DNA of 64,000 nt from Rathayibacter sp. VKM Ac-2760 (GTDB taxonomy: Bacteria; Actinomycetota; Actinomycetes; Actinomycetales; Microbacteriaceae): positions 1,364,001 through 1,428,000 of the forward strand of contig NZ_CP047173.1 in the NCBI RefSeq assembly GCF_009834185.1, read 5' to 3'. Below, one piece after another: positions 25,047 to 33,525 of this stretch. The notes below the pieces were generated by a model. The model was not told the DNA's origin. It did no database searches and worked only from the letters and a program-made list of their open reading frames with translations. The first letter of the stretch is position 1; every line of letters begins with the position of its first letter. The position numbers and the translations under genes are program-made.

Positions 25047-26618
25047 GTGTCCGCCCGCACCGCACCCGTCACCACCGTCACGACCCCCGGCCCCGCCGCG
25101 GGAGCCGCCGCCGAGCCCTCCGGCGCCCGCGTCGGCCGCCGCGCCTGGTTCGCGCTCGCCGTGCTGATGCTGCCGGTGCTGCTGGTCTCGGTCGACAACA
25201 CCGTGCTCAACTTCGCGCTGCCGCTGATCGCGGAGGACCTCGGGCCGAGCGGCACCGAGCTGCTCTGGATCGTCGACGCCTACCCGCTCGTGCTCGCCGG
25301 ACTCCTGGTCGCGATGGGCAGCCTCGGCGACCGCGTCGGCCGGCGGAAGCTCCTGCTGATCGGCGCGGTCGGCTTCGCGGTCGTCTCCGTCGCCGCCGCG
25401 TTCGCCCCGACGGCCGGCGCGCTCATCGCGGCCCGCGCGGCGCTCGGCCTCTTCGGCGCGACGCTGATGCCCTCGACCCTGTCTCTGCTGCGCAGCCTCT
25501 TCCCGAACCGGGACCAGCGCCGGATGGCGATCGCGATCTGGGCGACCGGCTTCGCGGTCGGCTCCGCGGTCGGTCCGCTGGTCGGCGGCGTGCTGCTGGA
25601 GAACTTCCCCTGGGGCTCGGTGTTCCTGCTCGCGGTGCCGGTGCTGCTGCCGCTGGTCGTGCTCGCACCGATCCTGGTGCCGGAGTCGCGCGACCCGAAC
25701 CCCGGTCCCGTCGACGTGATCAGCATCCTGCTCTCGCTCGCGACGATGGCGCCGATCGTCTACGCGATCAAGTCGGCCGCCGAGCACGGGATCGACACGG
25801 TCGCGGTGCTCGCGCTCGTGGTCGGCGTGGTCAGCGGCGTGCTCTTCGTCCGCCGGCAGCAGCGCCGCGAGGTGCCGATGCTCGACCTCTCGCTCTTCCG
25901 CCGCGGCTCGTTCAGCGCGGCGATCGTGGTCAACCTGCTGAGCGTCGTCGCGCTCGTCGGCGGGCTGTTCTTCGTCTCGCAGCACCTGCAGCTCGTCGTC
26001 GGGCTGTCGCCGCTCGAGGCGGGACTCGTCCTGGTGCCGGGGCTCGTCGTGATGATCGGTGCGGGGCTCGGCGTGGTGCCGATCGCGCGGCGGATCTCGC
26101 CGCGGATCGTCGTGCCGATCGGGCTGATGATCTCGGCGGTGGGCTACGCGCTGCTCGCGATCGGCAGCGCGGCGCCCGGTGGCGCCTCCGCGCTCACCGT
26201 CGCCGTCTCGTTCGCCTTCCTCGGCCTCGGGATCGGCGCGGCCGAGACGGTGTCGAACGAGCTGGTGCTCGCGAACGCTCCGGCCGACAAGGCCGGGTCC
26301 GCCTCCGCGGTGTCGGAGACGGCCTACGAGCTGGGCGCGGTGCTCGGCACGGCGACGCTCGGCACGGTGCTGACGGCCGCCTACCGGAGCGGCGTGGTGC
26401 TGCCCGAGGGGCTCGACGCCGGCCAGGTGCAGCGCGCGGGGGAGACCCTGGGCGGCGCGGTCGCGGTCGCGGGCGAGATCCCGGCCGAGTCCGCGTCGAG
26501 CCTGCTGGCCTCGGCCGGAGCCGCGTTCGACGCGGGCGTCGGCTGGTCGGCCTGGATCGGCGTCGGACTGGTGCTGCTGGCCGGCGTGGTCGCGGCCTGG
26601 CGCCTGCGCCGGAGCTGA
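25047..26618 (+). CDS. MFS drug/efflux transporter, DHA2 (14-helix) type
   Basis: This roughly 523-residue protein has about 14 hydrophobic helices. Motif A is GSLGDRVGRRKLLLIG after helix 2, preceded by VDNTVLNFALPLI in helix 1 and LWIVDAYPLVLAGLL, as in proton-driven DHA2 exporters of drugs and dyes. I take the GTG at 25047; the frame is open further upstream but that part lies opposite tetR. GAGAGAGA precedes the start. Control by the divergent TetR is likely. The transported compound is unknown. Confidence 0.9.
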   Translation: MSARTAPVTTVTTPGPAAGAAAEPSGARVGRRAWFALAVLMLPVLLVSVDNTVLNFALPLIAEDLGPSGTELLWIVDAYPLVLAGLLVAMGSLGDRVGRRKLLLIGAVGFAVVSVAAAFAPTAGALIAARAALGLFGATLMPSTLSLLRSLFPNRDQRRMAIAIWATGFAVGSAVGPLVGGVLLENFPWGSVFLLAVPVLLPLVVLAPILVPESRDPNPGPVDVISILLSLATMAPIVYAIKSAAEHGIDTVAVLALVVGVVSGVLFVRRQQRREVPMLDLSLFRRGSFSAAIVVNLLSVVALVGGLFFVSQHLQLVVGLSPLEAGLVLVPGLVVMIGAGLGVVPIARRISPRIVVPIGLMISAVGYALLAIGSAAPGGASALTVAVSFAFLGLGIGAAETVSNELVLANAPADKAGSASAVSETAYELGAVLGTATLGTVLTAAYRSGVVLPEGLDAGQVQRAGETLGGAVAVAGEIPAESASSLLASAGAAFDAGVGWSAWIGVGLVLLAGVVAAWRLRRS

Positions 26619-26713
26619 CGCGGCGCGACCGGCGGGCGGGGCGGCCCGAGAGTACGCTGGGCTGGTCTCCCGCCCCCGCACACCCGAGTGCCCCCGCCTG
26701 TCTGAGGACCGCC

Positions 26714-27763
26714 ATGACCCGCACCGTGAAGCTCGCCGTCATCCCCGGAGACGGGATCGGACCGGAGGTGATCGCCGAGGCCGTGAAGGTCCTCGACGCC
26801 GTCTCCGCCGACTCCGACCTGGTGATCGAGAAGACGCCGTTCTCGCTCGGCGCCGGCCGGTTCCTCGAGACCGGCGAGGTCCTCACCGACGACGACCTGG
26901 CCTCGATCTCGGCGCACGACGCGATCCTGCTCGGCGCGGTCGGCGGCGTGCCCGGCGACCCGCGGCTGAAGGACGCGAACATCGAGCGCGGGCTGCTGCT
27001 GCGCCTGCGCTTCGCGCTCGACCACTACGTCAACCTCCGGCCGACCCGGCTCTACGCGGGCGTGCCGTCGCCGCTGTCGGCACCCGGCGAGGTGGACTTC
27101 GTCGTCGTCCGCGAGGGCACCGAGGGCCCGTACGTGGGCAACGGCGGGTCGATCCGCCAGGGCACGCCGCACGAGATCGCCAACGAGGTCTCGGTGAACA
27201 CGGCCTACGGCGTCGAGCGCGTCGTCCGGCACGCCTTCGAGCTGGCCCGCAAGCGCCGCTCGAAGCTGACGCTCGTGCACAAGACCAACGTGCTGGTCTT
27301 CGCGGGCTCGCTGTGGAAGCGGCTCGTGGCCGAGGTGGGGGCCACCTTCGAGGACGTGGCCGTCGACTACCTCCATGTGGACGCGGCGACGATCTTCCTG
27401 GTGACCGATCCTGCTAGGTTCGACGTCATCGTCACCGACAACCTGTTCGGCGACATCCTGACCGATCTGGCCGGCGCGATCAGCGGCGGCATCGGACTCG
27501 CGGCCTCGGGCAACATCAACCCCGACGGCGCGTTCCCCAGCATGTTCGAGCCGGTCCACGGATCCGCGCCCGACATCGCCGGGAAGCAGCTCGCCGATCC
27601 GACCGCCGCGATCCTGTCGGTGGCGCTGCTGCTCGACCACCTGGGTCGCGGTGACGAGGCCGCCCGCGTGACGGCGGCCGTGACCGCCGACATCGAGTCG
27701 CGCGACGGCACCTCGCGCTCCACGGCCGCGATCGGCGACTCCGTCGTCTCGCGACTCCGCTGA
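26714..27763 (+). CDS. leuB: 3-isopropylmalate dehydrogenase
   Basis: LeuB (349 residues) oxidatively decarboxylates 3-isopropylmalate in leucine synthesis, using NAD+ and a divalent metal. It shows LAVIPGDGIGPEVIAEA, VVREGTEGPYVGNGG, LVHKTNVL, TDNLFGDILTDLAGAISGG with the metal-binding Asp residues, and MFEPVHGSAPDIAGK. The start at 26714 fits the beginning of the fold; the frame upstream runs through the MFS gene. It is followed 71 bp later by ilvE, so these two probably form one unit. Confidence 0.94.
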   Translation: MTRTVKLAVIPGDGIGPEVIAEAVKVLDAVSADSDLVIEKTPFSLGAGRFLETGEVLTDDDLASISAHDAILLGAVGGVPGDPRLKDANIERGLLLRLRFALDHYVNLRPTRLYAGVPSPLSAPGEVDFVVVREGTEGPYVGNGGSIRQGTPHEIANEVSVNTAYGVERVVRHAFELARKRRSKLTLVHKTNVLVFAGSLWKRLVAEVGATFEDVAVDYLHVDAATIFLVTDPARFDVIVTDNLFGDILTDLAGAISGGIGLAASGNINPDGAFPSMFEPVHGSAPDIAGKQLADPTAAILSVALLLDHLGRGDEAARVTAAVTADIESRDGTSRSTAAIGDSVVSRLR

Positions 27764-27834
27764 CCCTCCTCTCCGGCCCCGCCCCCGGGCCGCCGCCACT
27801 CCAGGCCCGCACGCCACTCCAGGAAGAACCCCTC

Positions 27835-28941
27835 ATGACCGACACCCTCCCCGCGCAGGACCTCGCCTTCGAGGTGACCGCCAACCCGCAGCCCCGTTCC
27901 GCCGAGGAGCGCGCGCGCATCCTCGCCAACCCGGGCTTCGGCGTCCACTTCACCGACCACATGGTCGACATCGGCTGGTCGCGCGCCGGCGGCTGGCACA
28001 CTCCGCGCGTCGAGCCGTACGGCCCGATCTCGCTCGACCCCGCCGCGGCCGTGCTGCACTACGCGCAGGAGATCTTCGAGGGGATGAAGGCCTACCGCCA
28101 CGCGGACGGCTCGATCTGGACCTTCCGCCCCGAGGCGAACGCCGGCCGGCTGCAGCGCTCCGCCCGGCGACTCGCGCTGCCCGAGCTGCCGACCGAGCTG
28201 TTCGTCGAGTCGCTCCGGCAGCTGATCGCGGCCGACGGCGCCTGGGTGCCCTCCGAGCCGGAGACGAGCCTGTACCTGCGGCCGTTCATGTTCGCGCAGG
28301 AGGCGTTCCTCGGTGTGCGCGCGGCCGAGCAGGTCGCGTACTACGTGATCGCGAGCCCGGCCGGCGCCTACTTCTCCGGCGGCGTCGCCCCGGTGTCGAT
28401 CTGGCTGTCGACGTCCTTCGCCCGCGCGGGCAAGGGCGGCACGGGAGCGGCGAAGACCGGCGGCAACTACGCCTCGTCGCTGCTGCCGCAGCAGGAGGCC
28501 TACCAGCACGGCTGCGCGCAGGTGCTCTTCCTCGACTCGCAGGAGTCGCGCTGGATCGAGGAGCTCGGCGGCATGAACGTCGTGCTGGTCAAGAAGGACG
28601 GCACGCTCGTCACGCCGGAGTCGGACTCGATCCTCGAGGGGATCACACGCGACAGCGTGCTGCAGCTCGCCGAGGACCGCGGTCACCGCGTGGAGCGCCG
28701 CCAGGTGTCGATCGACGAGTGGCGCGACGGGGTCGAGTCCGGTGACGTCGTCGAGGTGTTCGCCTGCGGGACCGCGGCGGTCATCACCCCGATCGCCGAG
28801 CTCAAGGGCGACGGCTTCTCGGTAGGCCACGAGGGTGCGCCGGCCGGCGCGCTGACGATGTCGCTGCGCGAGGAGCTGACCGACATCCAGTACGGACGTC
28901 GCGAGGACACGCACGGCTGGATGACGAGGTTGGACGCATGA
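27835..28941 (+). CDS. ilvE: Branched-chain amino acid aminotransferase
   Basis: IlvE (368 residues) is the PLP-dependent transaminase for the last step of leucine, isoleucine and valine synthesis. The Schiff-base Lys is in GAAKTGGNYASSLLP, with the cofactor-binding segments EIFEGMKAYRHADGS and CGTAAVITPIAEL. It belongs to the type II fold (class IV) with the length usual in actinobacteria. Its stop overlaps the next gene by 4 bp (ATGA), which ties it to a fumarylacetoacetate-hydrolase-family gene. Confidence 0.95.
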   Translation: MTDTLPAQDLAFEVTANPQPRSAEERARILANPGFGVHFTDHMVDIGWSRAGGWHTPRVEPYGPISLDPAAAVLHYAQEIFEGMKAYRHADGSIWTFRPEANAGRLQRSARRLALPELPTELFVESLRQLIAADGAWVPSEPETSLYLRPFMFAQEAFLGVRAAEQVAYYVIASPAGAYFSGGVAPVSIWLSTSFARAGKGGTGAAKTGGNYASSLLPQQEAYQHGCAQVLFLDSQESRWIEELGGMNVVLVKKDGTLVTPESDSILEGITRDSVLQLAEDRGHRVERRQVSIDEWRDGVESGDVVEVFACGTAAVITPIAELKGDGFSVGHEGAPAGALTMSLREELTDIQYGRREDTHGWMTRLDA

Positions 28942-29723
28942 AGATCGCACGATTCGCCACGCAGCGCTCCGGGGACAACGGGGGAGCGATCCACTTCGGG
29001 ATCCTGGACGAGGACGACCTGGTCGTGCTCGCCGGGGACCCGATGTTCGCGGGCTTCGAGACCACGGGGGAGCGGATCCCGCTCGCCGAGGCGAAGCTGC
29101 TCGCGCCGGTGATCCCGCGCTCGAAGGTGATCGGGATCGGCAAGAACTACTCCGACCATGCGGCCGAGATGGGCGGCGACGCTCCGGCCGAGCCGCTGAT
29201 GTTCCTGAAGCCGAACACCTCCGTGATCGGGCCGGACGAGGCGATCGTGCTGCCCGAGGACAGCCAGCAGGTGGAGTTCGAGGGCGAGCTGGCCGTCGTG
29301 ATCGGCGCGATCGCGCGGAACGTGCGCGCGGAGGACTACGAGGACGTGGTCTTCGGCTACACGATCGCGAACGACGTGACGGCGCGCGATCTGCAGAAGT
29401 CGGACGGGCAGTGGGCGCGGGCCAAGGGCTACGACACGTTCTGCCCGATCGGGCCGGTCATCGAGACCGAGTTCGTCTGGAACGAGAGCGCGCTCGAGAC
29501 GCGGGTCAACGGGCGGCGGATGCAGTCCGGGAACACGGGCGACATGATCCACGGGGTGCCCGAGATCATCGCGTACGTCTCGCGGGTGTTCACTCTGCTG
29601 CCGGGCGACATCATCCTGACCGGGACGCCGGCCGGCGTCGGTCCGATCGCGAACGGCGACACGGTCGCCATCGACATCGAGGGCATCGGCACGCTCTTCA
29701 GCCCGGTGGTGTCCCGGGCCTGA
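28938..29723 (+). CDS. Fumarylacetoacetate hydrolase family protein
   Basis: This 261-residue protein has the FAH fold with the metal-binding acids in VEFEGELAVVIG and the segment GYTIANDVTARDLQ, plus GKNYSDHAAEMG at the domain entry. Family members hydrolyse acylpyruvates or decarboxylate oxaloacetate-like compounds and can also proofread metabolic side products. The 4-bp overlap with ilvE and placement directly after it is common in related actinobacteria, so it may handle a 2-oxo acid by-product, but the substrate is not shown. Confidence 0.88.
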   Translation: MKIARFATQRSGDNGGAIHFGILDEDDLVVLAGDPMFAGFETTGERIPLAEAKLLAPVIPRSKVIGIGKNYSDHAAEMGGDAPAEPLMFLKPNTSVIGPDEAIVLPEDSQQVEFEGELAVVIGAIARNVRAEDYEDVVFGYTIANDVTARDLQKSDGQWARAKGYDTFCPIGPVIETEFVWNESALETRVNGRRMQSGNTGDMIHGVPEIIAYVSRVFTLLPGDIILTGTPAGVGPIANGDTVAIDIEGIGTLFSPVVSRA

Positions 29724-29730
29724 CCCGTCT

Positions 29731-29791
29731 CGCGAGATGCCACTTGTGCGCGCTTTTCACGGCGTGTCGCGGGCACAAGTGGCATCTCGCG
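29731..29791. repeat. Long palindromic element, family B, copy 1
   Basis: Arms CGCGAGATGCCACTTGTGC and its exact reverse complement flank a 23-bp centre that contains CACGGCGTG. It lies between the FAH gene and recQ. Two other copies with near-identical arms are at 31723 and 45858. The structure could act as a terminator of the ilvE transcript. Confidence 0.85.
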
Positions 29792-29876
29792 GGTGGGGGT
29801 CAGGTGTCGCAGCGGCGGGTGCTTCACCGTGCTCCCCGGAGCTGTCAAGCGGAGACGCTCGGCGGGGGTGGAGTCG

Positions 29877-29882
29877 TAGCGT
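29877..29882 (+). promoter_or_regulatory. -10 box of a probable leaderless recQ promoter
   Basis: TAGCGT ends 6 nt before the ATG at 29889, with no Shine-Dalgarno sequence between. Confidence 0.45.
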
Positions 29883-29888
29883 CGAAGC

Positions 29889-31667
29889 ATGAGCTCGCCC
29901 CGCACGACCCGCAGCACCGAGACCACCGCCACGAAGAAGAGCACCACGAAGAAGAGCACCACGAAGACGTCCGCCACGAAGAAGATCACCACCGCGAAGT
30001 CCGCCATGGCGAAGAAGAGCACCGCGACGAAGAGCACCCGCAGCACCGTCGATCGCATCGCCCGCGAGGACTTCGGCTGGACGTCGCTGCTGCCGGGGCA
30101 GCGCGAGGCCATCGAGTCGGCCGCCGCAGGGCGGGACACGCTGCTCGTGCTCGCGACGGGCGGCGGCAAGTCCGCGGTGTACCAGATCGCCGGTGCCGAG
30201 CGCGGGGGCGTCGTCCTCGTCGTCTCTCCGCTCGTCGCGCTCCAGGCCGACCAGCTCGCCTCGATCGGGGCCGCGCCGGCCGCGCCGCCCGCCGTCGCCG
30301 TCAACTCCGCCCAGGGCACCGCCGCCGTCGCGCGGGCCTGGGAGCGCATCGACGAGGGCGGCCCGCTGTACGTGCTGCTCGCTCCGGAGCAGCTGGCCAA
30401 GGAGGAGAACGTCGCGCGCCTCGCTGCGGCCGGCGTCTCGCTCCTGGTCGTCGACGAGGCGCACTGCGTCTCCTCCTGGGGCCACGACTTCCGCCCGGAC
30501 TACCTGCGGCTGAAGGACGTCCGCAGCGCGCTGGGCGATCCGCCCGTGCTCGCGATGACCGCGACCGCCTCCCGACCGGTGCGCGAGGAGATCATCGAGC
30601 GCCTCGGCATGACCGACCCCGAGGTGCAGGTGCACGGGGTCGACCGCCCCGAGATCCGCCTCGTGGTGCACCGCCACGAGAGCGAGAACGAGAAGCGCAC
30701 GGCCGTCGCCGAGGAGGCCCGCAGCTGGACGGCTCCCGGGCTGGTCTACGTGGCCACGCGCAAGGAGACCGAGACCTACGCGGCGGAGATCGCCGCCGAG
30801 GGCCGCTCCGTCGCGGCGTACCACGCGGGGCTCAAGACGAGCGAGCGGCGCGACGTGCACCGGCAGTGGCGCGACGGCGAGCTGGACGTCGTGGTCGCGA
30901 CCTCCGCCTTCGGGATGGGGATCGACCGCGGCGACGTGCGCTTCGTGCTGCACGCGACGACGTCCGAGTCGCTCGATGCGTACTACCAGGAGATCGGGCG
31001 CGCCGGTCGCGACAGCGAGCCCGCGACGGCCGCACTGCACTACCGGCTCGAGGACCTGGGACTGCGGCGCTTCTTCGCGAAGCGCCGGGTCGAGCCGGCC
31101 GCGCTGCGGGTGGTGTGGGCGGCCGTGTCCGACAGGCCGGGCGTGCAGGTCGACGAGCTGGCGGAGGCGCTGGGCAAGTCGCCGCGCACCGTCGCGCGGC
31201 TGGTCAACGACCTGGCCGAGGCCGACCTGCTCGAGACCGAGGGCGGCCTGCGGGCCGTCAGCGACGCGAGCGGCGACGCCGCCGTGCGCGCGGTGAAGGA
31301 GGAGCTCGCCTCGCGCGAGCGGATCGCCGAATCGCGGCTGTCGATGATGCGCGCCTACGCCGAGACCTCGCAGTGCCGGCGGCGCGTGCTGCTCGACTAC
31401 TTCGGCGTCGAGGGCCCGGAGTGGTGCGGCAACTGCGACGGCTGCGAGCGGCACGAGGCACGGCAGGAGGCGGCACAGGACGCTCCCGCCGATGCTCCGC
31501 TGAGCGTGGACGAGACGGTCGAGCACCGCGCATGGGGCGCCGGCACCGTGATGAGCGTGGAGGACGACCGCGCGACGATCTTCTTCGAGACGGAGGGCTA
31601 CAAGGTGCTGTCGTTCGCGGCGCTGGAGTCCGGAGTGCTGCGGGAGCGGGAGGCCGTCTCGGCGTAG
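29889..31667 (+). CDS. recQ: RecQ-family ATP-dependent DNA helicase
   Basis: This 592-residue helicase unwinds DNA 3'-5' in recombination and fork repair. Walker A is VLATGGGKSAVYQ, the DEAH box LVVDEAHCVSSWGHDFRPDY, followed by AMTATASRPVREEII, motif VI YYQEIGRAGRDSEPA, and a zinc site CRRRVLLDYFG with CGNCDGCER. The C-terminal WGAGTVMSVEDDRATIFFE domain is frequent in actinobacterial RecQ. Unusual is the N-terminal tail of about 55 residues, made of Lys/Ser/Thr repeats (TKKSTTKKSTTKTSATKK), probably an unstructured DNA-binding extension. Confidence 0.92.
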   Translation: MSSPRTTRSTETTATKKSTTKKSTTKTSATKKITTAKSAMAKKSTATKSTRSTVDRIAREDFGWTSLLPGQREAIESAAAGRDTLLVLATGGGKSAVYQIAGAERGGVVLVVSPLVALQADQLASIGAAPAAPPAVAVNSAQGTAAVARAWERIDEGGPLYVLLAPEQLAKEENVARLAAAGVSLLVVDEAHCVSSWGHDFRPDYLRLKDVRSALGDPPVLAMTATASRPVREEIIERLGMTDPEVQVHGVDRPEIRLVVHRHESENEKRTAVAEEARSWTAPGLVYVATRKETETYAAEIAAEGRSVAAYHAGLKTSERRDVHRQWRDGELDVVVATSAFGMGIDRGDVRFVLHATTSESLDAYYQEIGRAGRDSEPATAALHYRLEDLGLRRFFAKRRVEPAALRVVWAAVSDRPGVQVDELAEALGKSPRTVARLVNDLAEADLLETEGGLRAVSDASGDAAVRAVKEELASRERIAESRLSMMRAYAETSQCRRRVLLDYFGVEGPEWCGNCDGCERHEARQEAAQDAPADAPLSVDETVEHRAWGAGTVMSVEDDRATIFFETEGYKVLSFAALESGVLREREAVSA

Positions 31668-31671
31668 AGGC

Positions 31672-31716
31672 GGGGTCTCGAGACGCCGTCCTGCGGACGG
31701 CTGCTCGACCGGCAAG
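31672..31716 (+). repeat. Dispersed repeat family A, diverged copy
   Basis: GGTCTCGAGACGCCGT, the stem CCTGCGGACGG, and CTGCTCGACCGGCAAG follow the recQ stop and directly precede a family B palindrome. Confidence 0.65.
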
Positions 31717-31722
31717 GCCACT

Positions 31723-31785
31723 CCGCGAGATGCCACTTGTGAGCGGGCGACACGGCGTGTCGCGCTCACAAGTGGCATCTCGCGG
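31723..31785. repeat. Long palindromic element, family B, copy 2
   Basis: This 63-bp element begins CCGCGAGATGCCACTTGTGA and ends with the exact reverse complement; inside the 23-bp arms a second CGACAC/GTGTCG stem closes a 3-nt loop, so almost the whole element can fold into one hairpin. It separates the convergent recQ and DUF2795 genes and is well placed to terminate both transcripts. Confidence 0.88.
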
Positions 31786-31792
31786 GAGGGGG

Positions 31793-31984
31793 TCAGGCCT
31801 GGGAGACGGCGGAGCTCACGTCGGTGGGCTTGTCGTAGTCGCCCTCGGGGATCGCGCGGAGGGCGTCGAGGACGTCGGCGCCGGCGCCCTGCTTCTCGGC
31901 GGCCTCGACGATGGTGTCCTTCGAGGCCGGGTAGTCGATCCCGGAGAGGTGCTTCTGGATCTCGATCGGGGTGGGTACAGCCAT
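31793..31984 (-). CDS. DUF2795 domain-containing small protein
   Basis: This 63-residue protein (MAVPTPIEIQKHLSGIDYPA to the end) matches the DUF2795 pattern: a compact helical domain with HLSGIDYPASKDTIVEAAE and a DVLDALRAIPEGDY block. Function is unknown; such proteins are widespread in actinobacteria. AAAGGA lies upstream of the ATG at 31984. It is 65 bp downstream of hldE and may share its transcript. Confidence 0.82.
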   Translation of the reverse strand: MAVPTPIEIQKHLSGIDYPASKDTIVEAAEKQGAGADVLDALRAIPEGDYDKPTDVSSAVSQA

Positions 31985-32049
31985 GGTGCTGTCCTTTCGT
32001 GGTGGTGCGGGGAGTGCTCCTCGGCGAGGAGCACGACGGAGCGAGCCGC

Positions 32050-33525
32050 TCAGGGCGTCGACGACGAGCGGATGCGCTGGACCATCTCGCTCGTGGAGTG
32101 CTCGGAGACGTAGCCCACCGTGGTGACGGTGCCGCCGTAGGAGCGGACGACCACCGCCTCCGCGAGCATGTCGGGGGCGTAGTCGCCGCCCTTCACGTAG
32201 ACGTCGGGCCGCACGCGCTCGAGCAGCGGGATCGGGGTGTCGCCGCTGAACAGGGTGACGTAGTCGACGCAGCCCAGCTCGGCGATCACGCCCGCGCGGT
32301 CGCCCTCGGGGTTGATCGGGCGGCCCTCGCCCTTCAGCCGGCGCACCGAGTCGTCGTCGTTGACCGCGACGACCAGCACGTCGCCGAGCTCGCGCGCCTG
32401 GCGGAGGTAGGCGGTGTGGCCGCGGTGCAGCACGTCGAAGCAGCCGTTGGTGAAGACGATGCGGCGGCCGCGACGGGCCTGCTCGGCGAGCACCTCGACG
32501 AGGCCGTCCTCGCCGAGCACCACGGCGCCGGGGGCGGCGAGCGAGGCGAGCAGATCGTCCGCGGTGCAGACGGAGGTGCCGGGGCGCTGGACGACGACGT
32601 CGGCCGCGGCCTGCGCCAGGTCGACGGCGGTCGCGAGCGAGCGGCCGGCGGCGAGGGCGAGAGTCGCGGTGGCGGCGAAGGTGTCGCCGGCTCCGGAGGC
32701 CTGCTTCTCCTCCGCGGGCTGGGCGAAGGTGCGGCTGACCGTGCCGTCGGCGTCGAGCGCGGTCGAGCCGTCGCGGTCGAGAGTGACCACGACGTGCCGG
32801 GCGCCGGAGCGCTCGCGCAGGCGGCCAGCCGCGGCGCGGACGGCGGCGGCGCGCTCGGCGCCGCGGCCGAGCGGAGTGCCGAGGAGGCGCTCCGCCTCCT
32901 TCGCGTTCGGGGTGACCAGGTCGGGCGCCGCGAAGGCCCAGTCGGCGAGCTCGTGCGCATCGATCACGAGGAGTCCGGGGCGCTGCACGGCGAGCACGCG
33001 CTCGATCGCGGCGCGGAGGATCCCGGAACCGTAGTCGCAGACGAGCACGGCGTCGGCGCCGTCGGCCGCGCGGACGGCGGCCTCGGCGAGCTCGGTCAGC
33101 TCGGGGTCGGACGGGCGGTGCGGACCGGAGTCGACGCGCAGCATCACGCTGTCGCCGCCGACGACGCGGGTCTTGATCGTGGTCGAGGCGTCGCTCCGGA
33201 CGATCGCGCCGGTGTCCAGGCCGGCGCGCTCGAGCGCGGCGAGGAGGCGGTCGCCCTCGGCGTCGCGGCCGGCGACCCCGACCGTGCGCACCTCGGCGCC
33301 GAGCGCCCGCAGGTTCGCCGCGGTGTTGGCCGCACCGCCGGCGACATCGACGACGTCCTCGAGGCGCAGCACGGGCGCGGGCGCCTCGCGGGTGACCCGC
33401 TCGGCCTCGCCGAGCCACCAGGAGTCGAGGATGAGGTCGCCGACGACGGCGACGACCGGCGGCCGCTCGCGCACGTGCGCGACCAGCGCGCTCGCCCGCT
33501 GCAGCGCGGAGCCCTCGAGGCTCAT
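32050..33525 (-). CDS. hldE: Bifunctional heptose-7-phosphate kinase / heptose-1-phosphate adenylyltransferase
   Basis: This 491-residue fusion has a PfkB-type kinase (residues about 1-320: VVGDLILDSWW, AGGAANTAANLRALG, the ATP/anion-hole motif SGAGDTFAATATL) and a nucleotidyltransferase (about 345-491: VFTNGCFDVLHRGHTAYL, YVKGGDYAPDML, and SEMVQRIR). Together they convert D-glycero-D-manno-heptose 7-phosphate towards an ADP-heptose. The pathway is classical for Gram-negative LPS, so its presence here is notable. It overlaps the aldehyde dehydrogenase stop by 4 bp. It is the intact counterpart of a frameshifted copy at 46745-48119. Confidence 0.9.
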   Translation of the reverse strand: MSLEGSALQRASALVAHVRERPPVVAVVGDLILDSWWLGEAERVTREAPAPVLRLEDVVDVAGGAANTAANLRALGAEVRTVGVAGRDAEGDRLLAALERAGLDTGAIVRSDASTTIKTRVVGGDSVMLRVDSGPHRPSDPELTELAEAAVRAADGADAVLVCDYGSGILRAAIERVLAVQRPGLLVIDAHELADWAFAAPDLVTPNAKEAERLLGTPLGRGAERAAAVRAAAGRLRERSGARHVVVTLDRDGSTALDADGTVSRTFAQPAEEKQASGAGDTFAATATLALAAGRSLATAVDLAQAAADVVVQRPGTSVCTADDLLASLAAPGAVVLGEDGLVEVLAEQARRGRRIVFTNGCFDVLHRGHTAYLRQARELGDVLVVAVNDDDSVRRLKGEGRPINPEGDRAGVIAELGCVDYVTLFSGDTPIPLLERVRPDVYVKGGDYAPDMLAEAVVVRSYGGTVTTVGYVSEHSTSEMVQRIRSSSTP

